DNA from: Leptolyngbya sp. SIOISBB
Lineage (GTDB): Bacteria > Cyanobacteriota > Cyanobacteriia > Phormidesmidales > Phormidesmidaceae
Direction: 5' to 3'
Length of the DNA: 64,000 nucleotides
NCBI GenBank assembly: GCA_010671905.1
Contig: JAAHII010000001.1
Location: 3,968,001-4,032,000, forward strand
Below the pieces are notes generated by a model. The model searched no databases and was not told the origin of the DNA. It saw nothing but the letters and a program-made list of their open reading frames with translations. Shown here one piece after another: positions 1 to 8,542 of the stretch. The position numbers and the translations under genes were made by a program. Every line of letters begins with the position of its first letter. Position 1 is the stretch's first letter.

Positions 1-283
1 GCGTAGCTAACTGATCCGGAATTTCTCGATAGGGGATGTTGAGCGCACCGGGAATGTGACCTGCCGCGTATTCTGACGGCGATCGCACGTCCAAAATCAG
101 CGGGGCCGTGTTCGTGTTTAAGCGGGCCATGAGCGCCGGGGCGGAAATCGTCTCAGGGGCTGACCAACCCACCTGACCGACCACTAAAATTACCACCAAC
201 GCCAGACCAGAAAGGATGCCTAAGAGTTGCCGATGTCGCCTGCGGTGGTGACGGTACCAAGGTCGGAAAGGGAAAGGACTCAT
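1..283 (-). CDS. Rhodanese-like domain protein, membrane-anchored (C-terminus outside window)
   Basis: Reading the minus strand from an ATG at 283 gives a basic N-terminus, a hydrophobic segment at about residues 22-38 (LLGILSGLALVVILVVGQ) and then the start of a rhodanese fold with LILDVRSPSEYAAGHIPGA at about residues 62-80. The DVRxxxEYxxGHIPGA signature is typical of rhodanese/sulfurtransferase domains. The active-site Cys loop would lie beyond the window edge, so catalysis cannot be judged. It is probably a single-pass protein with the rhodanese domain on the periplasmic or lumenal side. The gene diverges from the membrane protein at 488. Confidence 0.8.
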   Translation of the reverse strand, partial: MSPFPFRPWYRHHRRRHRQLLGILSGLALVVILVVGQVGWSAPETISAPALMARLNTNTAPLILDVRSPSEYAAGHIPGALNIPYREIPDQLAT

Positions 284-487
284 ACTGGGGATCAGACAAC
301 TTGTATACTGAGTCTCAGCTTAGACTGTCTTTATGAATGTAGTCTGAGTGAGTTTTGCCGCATCAGCTTGTCTGGTGAGAGTCAGAATGATGCTGGCATT
401 CTGAACATCAGGGTGTGGTATGTCCTTCACTCGCAACAGCGCTCTATCACAGTTTTTTCGTTTCTTGGGCAGCAGTCCCCTATCGGT

Positions 488-1045
488 ATGGCTCCTTCTC
501 CGCGTCAGCGTCTTAGACCTCCAGGATGGCGGCGTCTCCGCCGCCCCAAAGCTCAGGCATCGGCAGGCATTCCTTGGCTTTGGCTCGCAATCACAATTCT
601 GCTGTATTTGTCCATTGGGCTACTGTTAGCTGCCTTTCCAGTTCCCCCGTGGATTTGGTATCTAGCGCTGGGGGGCGTCCTGCTGCAAGCGATCGCCCTG
701 GCCGGTCCGAAAGCCTTGAGTCGGTTTCGGTGGTGGTCGGCCAACGCCTTAGCGTTGTTAGCCATTATTGGCACGGCGCTGGTGGCGATCGCCCTGGGCA
801 TCTCGATGGGCTTTGTCGGCACCGAAAATCTGGATGACGTGGCCATGGAGAGCACCACCTTTGAGGTCCTCCGGGTCAGTCTACTCGCAATCTTTGTGCC
901 GTCGATCGGGGCGATCGTGGGGGCTGAGACCGGCGATCGTCTCCTAGCGGTCTTAAACCGTCTGAAAACCACCCTGCTGCTGGCGATTGCTTCCATGGCG
1001 GGCCTGGGGCTGGGGGCCGCGATTAGTCTGCTCGTCGTGGAATAA
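488..1045 (+). CDS. Integral membrane protein, unknown function
   Basis: A 185-residue protein starting at the ATG at 488. The same frame stays open upstream to 227, but that extension reads like non-coding sequence. After an Arg/Pro-rich N-terminus (PPGWRRLRRPKAQA) there are four hydrophobic stretches at about residues 30-50, 55-75, 82-105 and 155-180, so four transmembrane helices are likely. I do not recognise a family. Its 3' end overlaps the convergent DUF3253 gene by 23 bp. Confidence 0.6.
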   Translation: MAPSPRQRLRPPGWRRLRRPKAQASAGIPWLWLAITILLYLSIGLLLAAFPVPPWIWYLALGGVLLQAIALAGPKALSRFRWWSANALALLAIIGTALVAIALGISMGFVGTENLDDVAMESTTFEVLRVSLLAIFVPSIGAIVGAETGDRLLAVLNRLKTTLLLAIASMAGLGLGAAISLLVVE

Positions 1046-1286
1046 GCCGATAGCGAATGGGGGCGTTGGCGGTTTCCGGATTCACCACCTGACCCTGTTG
1101 CCTAACCTCAATCTCCCCAGCGTGGGCCAGGCTGACGCCGACTGCGCGCACCGAGGGTATCCGCGATCGCCAATCATTGGCACTGAGGGCCCGCGCCACT
1201 GCTGATGGACCGCTCGTTTTCGCTGGCCCGCGATCGCTTAACAGTTGCAAGAGACCGACCTGAATTTGCGGCTCAGCGATCGTCAT
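1023..1286 (-). CDS. DUF3253 family small protein
   Basis: An 87-residue protein. The start chosen is ATG at 1286, since the upstream extension runs into the repeat at 1316-1420. Motifs LLQLLSDRGPAKTSGPSAVA, then DWRSRIPSVRAVGVSLAHAG and VVNPETANAPIRYRL, match the DUF3253 pattern (LLxxRGPxKTxxPSxVAR, W, VxxxAxxLxxxGxI, GPIR). The family is predicted to be a small winged-helix fold; its function is unknown. It is convergent with the membrane protein. Confidence 0.8.
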   Translation of the reverse strand: MTIAEPQIQVGLLQLLSDRGPAKTSGPSAVARALSANDWRSRIPSVRAVGVSLAHAGEIEVRQQGQVVNPETANAPIRYRLIPRRAD

Positions 1287-1315
1287 TCGCTTTGAAATCT
1301 GATTTTGCTCAGATA

Positions 1316-1420
1316 TATAGCAGAATGCGGAATGCGGAGGTCGGAACGCGGAATTGAAATGCCTGCCAAAAGGCGGTTTCAAGCATCCAGGGCGACCTGG
1401 TCAAACTGCGGCTTGCTATA
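1316..1420 (+). mobile_element. MITE-like repeat, copy 1 (101 bp plus flanking TA)
   Basis: A non-coding unit beginning TATAGCAGAATGCGGAATGC and ending CTGCGGCTTGCTATA. The ends form an imperfect terminal inverted repeat (TAGCA/TGCTA), each bounded by TA. Close relatives lie at 6548-6652 and, in inverse orientation, at 61555-61659, and all three span exactly 105 bp including both TAs. There is no room for a transposase, so it would be non-autonomous. TA flanks suggest mobilisation by an IS630/Tc1-mariner type transposase (inference). Confidence 0.8.
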
Positions 1421-1585
1421 GCAGCAGAATTCGGAGTTCGGAATACCCTCCGGGAAGGGCAGAGCCCTACGGAGGTTGGAAACAGAGTAATTGGTGTTGG
1501 GTGCTTGATTCTTCGCGCTTGTTTCCCTGTTCCCCATTCCCTGTTCCCTATACCCTATTCCCCACTCCCCTCCTCCCCAGACTCC
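1421..1585. repeat. Partial MITE-like end plus pyrimidine-rich low-complexity tract
   Basis: Directly after MITE copy 1 comes GCAGAATTCGGAGTTCGGAA, which resembles the first 20 bases of another MITE copy (compare 61640-61659, reverse strand), so a second truncated unit may abut the first. A short inverted repeat (CCCTCCGGGAAGGGCAGAGCCCTACGGAGG region, 1446-1475) and a tract of TTCCC/CCATTCCC/CCTATTCCCC units at about 1518-1585 follow. Such tracts are common between genes in filamentous cyanobacteria. No gene is seen here. Confidence 0.55.
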
Positions 1586-2464
1586 TCACCCAGTCAGCGT
1601 CACGCCCAAAAACTCCGCCAAATAGTGATTCACCAAGTCTGGATATTCCTGCGGTACCCAGTGGCCACAATTGTCGATGTAGCGCAGATGAAAGTCTCGC
1701 ACGTAGTCCTCGGTGCCTTCCGCCAGGCTGCTCTCAAAGGCGGGATCATCTTCCCCCCAAATCATCAGTGTGGGGACTTCTAGTACCGACCATTCGGACT
1801 GCAAGAGATTTGGCGACAGCAAGTTGCGGTAATAGTTCAGCGCCGCCTGCAGGGCTCCGGGACGGGCGATCGCCGTCTTGAAAGCCTGGACATCGGCTGG
1901 TGTAATGGCGCTGCGGTTGACCGCCATATTATCAAATGCCGTATCGATGAACGCGTAACCGTTTGCCGCCAAGATCAGCTCGGGCAACCACGGCAGTTGA
2001 AAGAAGCCAATGTAAGCGCTGCGCCACCACTGCACTGGGCTCGCAAAACCAGCGATAAACCGCTGAGGATGGGGACAGTTGAGGATGACCAGCTTTTCCA
2101 CCTGTTCAGGATGGGCCTGGGCGACACTCCAAGCGATGCCGCCGCCCCAATCATGCCCGACCAAATGACAACGGTCATACCCGAGGGCCGTAATCAGTTC
2201 CGAAATGTCTTTCACCAGCTCCGGCATGGCATAGTCGCTGACCGCAGTTGGCTTATCGCTGTCGTTATAGCCGCGTAAATCGACGGCGACCACTTTGAAA
2301 AACTCCGCAAAGACCGGAATTTGGTGCCGCCAGGTGTACCAAAATTCGGGAAACCCATGGAGGAAGAGCAGTAACGGTCCCTGCCCTTGGGTGACGTAAT
2401 GTAGTCGAATCCCGTTTGTGTGAATGAATTGGTGCTGTAACGTGGTCGTGCCTAAGTCAGACAT
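1586..2464 (-). CDS. Alpha/beta hydrolase, epoxide hydrolase-like
   Basis: A 292-residue protein with the full alpha/beta-hydrolase layout. The oxyanion loop is LFLHGFPEFWYTWR (about residues 33-46). The nucleophile elbow is LVGHDWGGGIAW (about 102-113), with Asp as nucleophile as in epoxide hydrolases and haloalkane dehalogenases. An acid loop (MIWGEDDPAF, about 240) and catalytic His (NCGHWVPQEYP, about 270) follow. HGFPEFW and GHDWGG are the soluble epoxide hydrolase signature, so hydrolysis of an epoxide or related ester is likely; the substrate is unknown. No signal peptide is seen, so it is cytoplasmic. It stands alone. Confidence 0.85.
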   Translation of the reverse strand: MSDLGTTTLQHQFIHTNGIRLHYVTQGQGPLLLFLHGFPEFWYTWRHQIPVFAEFFKVVAVDLRGYNDSDKPTAVSDYAMPELVKDISELITALGYDRCHLVGHDWGGGIAWSVAQAHPEQVEKLVILNCPHPQRFIAGFASPVQWWRSAYIGFFQLPWLPELILAANGYAFIDTAFDNMAVNRSAITPADVQAFKTAIARPGALQAALNYYRNLLSPNLLQSEWSVLEVPTLMIWGEDDPAFESSLAEGTEDYVRDFHLRYIDNCGHWVPQEYPDLVNHYLAEFLGVTLTG

Positions 2465-2654
2465 TAGCGATCGCCAAACCAGGGTCTCACTTCACTATAG
2501 TGAGCCACATCCAAGACTGCTGTAGGCCAGCATGCAGCGATGGCCCTAGTTGACCTGACTAGGGTTAAAACGCTTAACCCTTAAAGGTTTCACCCATATT
2601 GAGACGTCTCTCTCGCTGAGATTTTTTGCCCTTGCCCATCGCCAACCCATGTGA

Positions 2655-3041
2655 CTAAAGGCTGTCCAAATCAGGAAGATCGGCCTCTCTCGGATAATCG
2701 GCTGGGTTTTCGCATCTCAAAACCCCTTCTTGTTGAGCGTCAGCAGCATTCAGATTACTGCCCATCGCTCGTCGCCGGATGATGGGCTCAAAGCCGGGAT
2801 AGCAGCGCACCAATACCGTGTCCTCAGAGCGCGTCATGTACAAAACCGAAATCGGTTTACCATTCAGAATTTCCGTGACCAGAGCAGGCGGGGCTGCGGC
2901 TGTTGCTAACTGCGTTTCACTCGCCGTTGAGAGAGCGGATGGCAGCGCGATCGCATGGCCTCGGAGGCCCCAAAAACCGGTCAGCACAGCCGCTAATAGT
3001 CCCAGTGCGATCGCGATCGCGCGTGAAAAGCGAGTTTGCAT
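2655..3041 (-). CDS. Small secreted protein of unknown function
   Basis: A 128-residue protein with an N-terminal hydrophobic stretch (AIAIALGLLAAVLTGFWGL) and an AHA-like region near residue 30 consistent with a signal peptide or membrane anchor. The rest (about 95 residues) contains VLYMTRSEDTVLVRCYPG and two Cys (CYPG, RCENP) that could pair outside the cytoplasm. I do not recognise a family. Confidence 0.6.
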   Translation of the reverse strand: MQTRFSRAIAIALGLLAAVLTGFWGLRGHAIALPSALSTASETQLATAAAPPALVTEILNGKPISVLYMTRSEDTVLVRCYPGFEPIIRRRAMGSNLNAADAQQEGVLRCENPADYPREADLPDLDSL

Positions 3042-3152
3042 CGGTCACTCAACCTAATCTACGGCCTCTACTCTACTCGCAACTTCCAGTGGAGGGCGAC
3101 GGGAATTTGCGCGATGCCCCGGTTGTCCCCGCTGATGGTGGTCAGGAGCGAT

Positions 3153-3212
3153 TTACGCGATCGCGTGGTGCTCGTGCCAATGGTGTGCAATATCAACCCG
3201 GTGACAACTCCA
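3153..3212 (-). pseudogene. Remnant of the C-terminus of a PuuE-like polysaccharide deacetylase
   Basis: Twenty codons on the minus strand read WSCHRVDIAHHWHEHHAIA followed by TAA. The intact gene at 9244-10149 ends WICRRVDIARHWHEHHSP and then stop. The DNA is about 80% identical over some 45 bases, and the stop codons fall at nearly equivalent positions. Upstream of the Trp codon the similarity vanishes. The simplest reading is the tail of a lost paralogous copy, not a working gene. Confidence 0.55.
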
Positions 3213-3253
3213 CCCGCGATCGCTCAAAACAAAAACTGTCAACTTAGACGCGG

Positions 3254-3312
3254 TTTACAAGCTCATCGCTGACTGGACTCCCCGTTACGTGAGTCAGTGA
3301 TGAGCTTGTAAA
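3254..3312. repeat. Long inverted repeat (21-bp arms, one mismatch)
   Basis: TTTACAAGCTCATCGCTGACT at 3254-3274 is the reverse complement, with one mismatch, of 3292-3312, around a 17-base loop. There is no run of T on either side, so it is not a textbook rho-independent terminator, although it lies at the 3' end of the small minus-strand ORF at 3263-3445 and could stabilise or end that transcript. Confidence 0.6.
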
Positions 3313-3445
3313 TTTCATAGGAACTATTAGCTATAGCCCTACCTTTATAGTCCTGTTGAAATGCTTTGATACCTCGCTCCAGAAACCGGGCACTATAGCT
3401 TGCGAGTTGCTGATTGTATGGATTGTGTTGATGGTCAGCAAGCAC
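3263..3445 (-). CDS. Possible small protein, doubtful
   Basis: A 60-codon ORF with a protein-like middle section (YSARFLERGIKAFQQDYKGR). Its last codons lie inside the inverted repeat at 3254-3312. No family is recognised and there is no clear ribosome binding site. It may be a real small gene, a fragment of a longer lost gene, or chance. Confidence 0.25.
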   Translation of the reverse strand: MLADHQHNPYNQQLASYSARFLERGIKAFQQDYKGRAIANSSYEIYKLITDSRNGESSQR

Positions 3446-3539
3446 CCTAAAGACACTTTGACTTTTGTGCCAGACTGATCTGATCGGCGCATACAGACAT
3501 CAAGGATCGCTGAACAGAAGTCGAATCAAGGAGCTAGCT

Positions 3540-5780
3540 ATGGTAAAATCTTCCTTGAAACCCTCTACCCGAATTCCGCTGCGCTCAATCTTAACTGTTC
3601 CGTTTGTCGCGCAGATTTTTTTGGTTGTTGGATTAGTTGGTTATCTCTCATACAGCAATGGCCAGAAAGCTGTTGATAATTTAGCCAACCGACTGATTGA
3701 AAAGACAGATAAGCTTGTTGAAAAACATCTGGATAGTTTCTTGGCAGCGCCCCAACAGCTAAATGCGCTCGCTAGTGATGCCGTGAAAACAGGCTTGCTG
3801 GATCTCCAGAACTTTGATGCTGCTGGGCGTTATTTCTGGTATCAATCCCAGACGTTTAATGTAAGTTGGGCCGGTTATGCGTTACCAACCGGCGAACTGG
3901 TCGGCGCTGGCGCTATCTTTGAAAATCAGGGCGTTACGATTGCTGAGCTATCTCAGCGAACTGATGGGCAACTCTACAACTACAAAACCGATAGCGAGGG
4001 CAATCGCCAGGAAGTTGTCGATATCACGGAGTATGACCCACTTTCCTATGATTGGTATCTAACGGCCGTTAACACAAAACAAGCCACGTGGAGTCCCATT
4101 CATGTCGAGGCAGAATTTGGGGATTACGTGACTGCCACAGCGGTTCACCCTATCTATGACGATAATCAACAGTTAATGGGGGTATTAGCGGTTGATCACT
4201 TGCTATCTGACATCAACAACTTTTTGAGTGAATTAAACATTAGCCCATCCGGCAAAGTGTTTATTATCGAACGTAACGGCCAGCTGGTTGCTAGCTCTAG
4301 TACCGAGGAAATATACACGCTGTCTGAGGGGCAAGCCGATCGGCTGGTTGCCAGTAACAGCCCCGATCCACTCATCCAAGCTACGGCGCAACAGCTGCAA
4401 CAACAGTTTGGCGAGTTAGACGCGATTCAAGGTCACCAATCACTACAATTTAGGGTAGACGGTGAGCGGCAATTTGTCGGTGTGACTCCATGGCAGGATG
4501 AGTATGGGCTCGACTGGTTACTCGTAGGCGTTGTGCCAGAATCTGACTTTGCGAGCGAGATTTATGCCAATACCCGATTGACCATCCTGCTCTGTATACT
4601 GGCTTTGTTTGTCTCGACTGGATTGGGGATCTTGACCGCAAGATGGATTACCCAACCGATTTTGAATCTCAGCCAAGCCAGTGCCGGATTAGCCAAAGCT
4701 GCTCGTGATCGCTTCGCCGACGGCGAAAGCGATCAACCGGTTAGTGGTAGCGGGATTGATGAACTCAATACCTTGGCTGAGTCCTTTAACCAAATGGCCG
4801 ACCAGCTCCGCACATCCTTCACCGAATTACAATCCTTCAACAACGAGCTCGAAAATCGCGTCGAAATTCGCACGACTGAGCTGAGGGAAACGCTGGAAGA
4901 GCTACGTCGCGCCCAACTGCAAATGATTCAGAGCGAAAAGATGTCAGCCCTGGGGCAGATGGTGGCTGGTGTTGCCCATGAAGTCAACAATCCGATCAAC
5001 TTCATCTACGGTAACCTCAGCCATGCTGAAACCAACATTCAAGATCTGCTAGATCTCATCGATCTTGCTCAGCAAGAGCAACTCAGTACTAGTCCAGCAT
5101 TTCAAAAGAGAGCCAACGAGATCGAATTAGACTTCTTGGCTGAAGATCTCCCAAAACTAATGCAATCTATGCGCGTTGGCGCTGAACGCATTCAGGAGAT
5201 TGTTAAATCACTGCGAGTTTTCTCGCGCTTGGACGAAGCAGAGTTTAAATCAGCGAATATTCACGAAGGCATTGATAGCACCTTGATGATCCTGCAAAAT
5301 CGGATAAAAAAGCACTCCGATCGCCCCGAAATTGAGGTAATTAAGACCTATGGCAAATTACCTGAGATTGAATGCTATCCCAGACAACTCAACCAGGTGT
5401 TTATGAATATCTTATCTAATGCAGTTGATGCATTAGAAGAGGCCATGGTAAACCAATCCCTAGTTGCAGCAGGCAATAGATCAGCGATACCGTCGCGGTC
5501 CTCATTTCAAATTCGCATTGAAACAGAGGCTACGGCCGATCAGCAAGCCATTATTCGAATTGCCGATAATGGGCCAGGAATATCCCCTGAAATAGTCCAA
5601 CGACTATTCGATCCGTTTTTCACGACCAAACAAATTGGCCAAGGAACAGGCATGGGACTCGCAATCAGCCACGAAATCATTGCTCAAAAACACAGTGGGC
5701 ATCTGCGCTGCATTTCGCAACCTAATCAAGGCACCGAATTTGTCATTGAAATTCCCATCAAGCAAAAGTCGACTCAGTAG
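3540..5780 (+). CDS. Cache-domain sensor histidine kinase
   Basis: A 746-residue protein. ATG at 3540 was chosen over an earlier in-frame start because AAGGAG lies just upstream and the N-terminus then reads as a short basic stretch followed by a transmembrane helix (about 20-42). The region 50-330 is an extracytoplasmic double-Cache type sensor (YDWYLTAVNTKQATWSP, AVHPIYDDNQQLMGVLAVD). A second helix (about 345-368), a HAMP segment, a coiled coil and the kinase core follow: H-box VAGVAHEVNNPINFIYGNL with His near residue 480, N-box NQVFMNILSNAVDAL, G1 IADNGPGI, F-box FDPFFTTK and G2 GQGTGMGLAIS. It should autophosphorylate in response to a small extracellular ligand. No response regulator gene is adjacent, so it is an orphan kinase. 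Its core closely matches the kinases at 11367 and 61668. Confidence 0.92.
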   Translation: MVKSSLKPSTRIPLRSILTVPFVAQIFLVVGLVGYLSYSNGQKAVDNLANRLIEKTDKLVEKHLDSFLAAPQQLNALASDAVKTGLLDLQNFDAAGRYFWYQSQTFNVSWAGYALPTGELVGAGAIFENQGVTIAELSQRTDGQLYNYKTDSEGNRQEVVDITEYDPLSYDWYLTAVNTKQATWSPIHVEAEFGDYVTATAVHPIYDDNQQLMGVLAVDHLLSDINNFLSELNISPSGKVFIIERNGQLVASSSTEEIYTLSEGQADRLVASNSPDPLIQATAQQLQQQFGELDAIQGHQSLQFRVDGERQFVGVTPWQDEYGLDWLLVGVVPESDFASEIYANTRLTILLCILALFVSTGLGILTARWITQPILNLSQASAGLAKAARDRFADGESDQPVSGSGIDELNTLAESFNQMADQLRTSFTELQSFNNELENRVEIRTTELRETLEELRRAQLQMIQSEKMSALGQMVAGVAHEVNNPINFIYGNLSHAETNIQDLLDLIDLAQQEQLSTSPAFQKRANEIELDFLAEDLPKLMQSMRVGAERIQEIVKSLRVFSRLDEAEFKSANIHEGIDSTLMILQNRIKKHSDRPEIEVIKTYGKLPEIECYPRQLNQVFMNILSNAVDALEEAMVNQSLVAAGNRSAIPSRSSFQIRIETEATADQQAIIRIADNGPGISPEIVQRLFDPFFTTKQIGQGTGMGLAISHEIIAQKHSGHLRCISQPNQGTEFVIEIPIKQKSTQ

Positions 5781-5849
5781 ATCGAAAACGCTAGGGTGAG
5801 AAAGGCAGAATCACCTGACAGCGCTTGGGACAATGGCGCTCAACAGCAT

Positions 5850-6763
5850 GGGATAAGAACTCCAGCATGGTTTTCAGTCGAAAGTATGGCAGCAAAACAT
5901 GCTTTCCACTGCGTCAAGTCATGCGGATGTAAGACCACAGCAGCTACTCCCAGAGGTTGCCAAGACAAAGCGAATTAGGAGGCGCCGCACTGGCTTCTTT
6001 GTGGTGCTGCGAGTGCGGCAGTGATTCTTGATGTGGTAGCGGGTTTCAATGCCAAAGCAGTCGCGGTAATGCTGATGCACTTGATGGGGGACAACGTTGA
6101 GCCCATAAGTGACGTCACGCAGATGTTGTACATCGCTGCCCTTTCTAGTAACAGCAGAAGACTACTCTCTGACAGTCCACGAAGCCATAGGACTAACTGT
6201 TGAAGGTGTAAGTCGTGTCGTCGCTTAAGGTCCCTGACAGAAGGATCGTGTGCCGCCCGTTTTGCCCCACACTACCGCAGGCATGAGAAAGGGCATGCTC
6301 AACGCCTGCAACCAGCGAATCACATAGAGCCTAGCATAGACAAAGAAGCGAGTTATGCCGGACTTGGCCGTCAAGCAGTAGAGATAGGAGCGCTTCGGTG
6401 TCAGTTGCTTTGCCATTGCCAGGAAGCAGATGCAGGTCGATGGCCAACCGCTAGCGACGATTCACGATTTGACCGGGCAGTTGGGCTGGCAACGCTTGAT
6501 TGATCAGTGCTTCTAGGCTTGCCATATCCTCCAAATTGTTGAGGTGATATAGCAGATTGCGGAATGCTGAAGTTGGAATGCGGAATCAAAATGCCTGTCA
6601 GATCAAGGTTGCAGCAACTTAGGGTGACCTGATCAAACTGCGGCTTGCTATAGCGAATCCCATTGCCACTGGGGACCCCCTCCAACAGCTGACTGGCATG
6701 TTCAATACTGTCACCGCGACTCGCTGCCCAGAGCATCACCTCAACTAGACTACGGCGGCTCAC
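5850..6763 (-). pseudogene. Degenerate DDE transposase interrupted by a MITE
   Basis: Pieces of one transposase can be read on the minus strand in shifting frames. The N-terminal part (GTG at 6763) reads RRSLVEVMLWAASRGDSIEH and GVPSGNGIRY. After the MITE comes HLNNLEDMASLEALINQALP, then VNR-stop-RLAIDLHLLP, KSGITRFFVYARLYVIRWLQ, PFLMPAVVWGKTGGTR and finally YRDCFGIETRYHIKNHCRTR. The YRxRFGIExxY block and the PFxMPxxxxGK segment are typical of an ISH3/IS4-like DDE transposase group found in cyanobacteria and haloarchaea (family assignment from memory). There are several frameshifts and stops, so it is non-functional. The 3' boundary at about 5850 is approximate. Confidence 0.6.
6548..6652 (+). 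mobile_element. MITE-like repeat, copy 2, inserted in a transposase pseudogene
   Basis: Same 105-bp span and ends as copy 1 (TATAGCAG to CTGCGGCTTGCTATA), with about 75-80% identity judged by eye. On the transposase (minus) strand the flanks are GGGATTCGC-TA and TA-TCACCTCAAC. Deleting the 101-bp core and one TA leaves CGC TAT CAC CTC, which joins GNGIRY to HLNNLED in frame. This makes TA the target duplication and shows the element inserted into a coding sequence. Confidence 0.85.
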
Positions 6764-7644
6764 TGAACCCTGAGTTCAAGTTCCATGTGTTCACTAAGAC
6801 AGTCGACTGCCAGATCACGGTTTGCTCATCAGTCAGCGCGGGTTATAGCGACAATAAAGAGGGGAATAGGGACATGGAAACTTCCTGATTTTGCCTTGAA
6901 CCTATCCCGTTTTCTACGCCTTTGTGATCTGACTTTTCCCGTTATCTTTTTGGGATAAAAATCTGGCGGAATTTGAGCATCCTGAAAGCCTCAAGACTCG
7001 TTAGCGATTCTCAATAGATACTTCTTGTTGCGTATCATCTTCATTCCCAAAACCCTTGATATTTGGTTATCCTAGGACTTGCCGGGAAAAGTCAGCTTTG
7101 TGATCTACTGAGCCTGTTTTAGTTTGAGAGCGCAATTGTATGTAGTTCTGCACCTAAATCGTGAACCAGACACCGATCAAACGTGAATATACATCTATCA
7201 AAACTAGATGAACTAACTGATTCCAAAGGTTTAAGGATCCGTAGAAATACGGGATTAACGATTAAGTGTTGACGATCCAATTGAGCTGAGACTATAGTAT
7301 TACGTAGGATTTCGGAAGCTACTCTGAAAATGTGGATAGGTTCCCCATTAGCTTTTGGAGAGTTAGACCTCCCAAGTCGAAGAATTTCTGAGACTATCGG
7401 TTTTTGGACATTCTCCAGGATGAATCTTGGATGTCGTTTTATTGTCTACAGATAATCTGCTTTTAGGGCTTTTAGCCCGAGTTTGTCATTTGATCTTTCT
7501 CCAAAAATTCACCTGCACTATTGAGTGATCAGGTACTCATTCTGGCGAGATTTTTGTCGCTTTTTAGGCTGATTCGGAAAGTATCTGATCGGTGCTACTT
7601 CGGCCTACTGATTTGTATTTATTTCCCAAGGAGTTCAGTTTTTA
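6764..7644. other. Gene-free region of 0.9 kb
   Basis: No credible ORF on either strand apart from a 66-codon frame at 7521 that overlaps the next gene and looks like chance. The sequence is AT-richer than its flanks. It ends with AAGGAG at 7628-7633, a good ribosome binding site for the gene at 7645, so the promoter of that gene is expected here. I see no repeat or RNA structure I would defend. Confidence 0.5.
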
Positions 7645-8502
7645 ATGATTACGTTAGAAGATTTCCGTGGCTACTTAAATGTGGACGAAGTGAATGCCGC
7701 AATGGAAAGTACTTGCCGTGATGCGATCGCATCCCCCGAGCTGATGCACTTATTCATGCAGCGCTTTGCCTATTACAGTGCTTCCTACAGCCACTCTGTC
7801 CCAATCCTGTGTGGCAATATTGGTCGGAGCCAGCACTTTCGTGACCCCCATGCCGCGATTCCGAGTTATGCAAACCGGGCGATGGATATAGCTGCCAAGG
7901 TGTTTTCCGCTTCCGTTGAAGAGTTTCGCGACCCGAGAACAGGGGTTTCGCATCGTACCCTCGCCTATGCCTTGCTCGACCATCTAGCGAAGTATGCGGG
8001 TCTTTCCCCTGAGGCTGTAGAGCAGGTTGTACAAACGGGTGATTGGCTCCCGGAAATGACCCAATTTGTGCAGAAGTGTTATCAGGCAAAACCCGACAAC
8101 CTGGTGCAGATAGTACGGGCAATGGGATTTCATGCAGCGGCTGAAACCATTGGTGGTAACGAGTGCAGTATCGTCAATGCGGTGTTGTTTTCCGGTCAAC
8201 GCCAGAGCAGTTTCGGTCAATTTATCAGACAGCATAAGGTGCGCTTTGAAGAAGGTGTTGTCAGCCCCTGGTATTGGATTGTGATTCACGGGACCGATGC
8301 GACTGAGGGATTAGAGCTGGGCCATGCCGAAGATGCCATTCAAGCGCTGAATTTAGTGGCGCAGTACTCAACCGCATCAGAAGCACAGATTATTTCCTGG
8401 GCGGGTCATGGTTTCCGCTATCTTGCCAACATTCAGACTCGCTTTTTCCGTCGGGCACAACAGGAACTGCGCGAACATGCCAAATTGCCTGTTGCTGTCT
8501 AA
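7645..8502 (+). CDS. Unrecognised helical protein, possibly heme-oxygenase-like
   Basis: A 285-residue, probably all-helical soluble protein with AAGGAG 11 bp upstream of its ATG. I cannot assign a family with confidence. It has Glu/His/Asp clusters of the kind that bind metal in heme-oxygenase-like (TenA/PqqC/di-iron oxidase) folds: FAYYSASYSHSVP (about 42-54), MGFHAAAETIGGNE (about 155-168) and HGTDATEGLELGHAEDAI (about 214-231), the last giving an ELGHAED motif late in the chain where this fold has its second metal helix. That link is inference. A decayed SET-domain gene follows after only 40 bp and a terminator ends the pair, so they once formed an operon. Confidence 0.6.
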   Translation: MITLEDFRGYLNVDEVNAAMESTCRDAIASPELMHLFMQRFAYYSASYSHSVPILCGNIGRSQHFRDPHAAIPSYANRAMDIAAKVFSASVEEFRDPRTGVSHRTLAYALLDHLAKYAGLSPEAVEQVVQTGDWLPEMTQFVQKCYQAKPDNLVQIVRAMGFHAAAETIGGNECSIVNAVLFSGQRQSSFGQFIRQHKVRFEEGVVSPWYWIVIHGTDATEGLELGHAEDAIQALNLVAQYSTASEAQIISWAGHGFRYLANIQTRFFRRAQQELREHAKLPVAV

Positions 8503-8542
8503 ATTCACCGCTATTTCTTTTATGACCCGGAGAGAAATACGC

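Noticed and set aside
227-487. N-terminal extension of the membrane protein at 488 up to 227
   Set aside because: It overlaps the divergent rhodanese gene start and reads as non-protein-like sequence.
1354-1881. 175-codon plus-strand ORF across the repeat region
   Set aside because: It spans the MITE, a low-complexity tract and the antisense of the hydrolase gene, with Pro/Ser-rich random-looking content.
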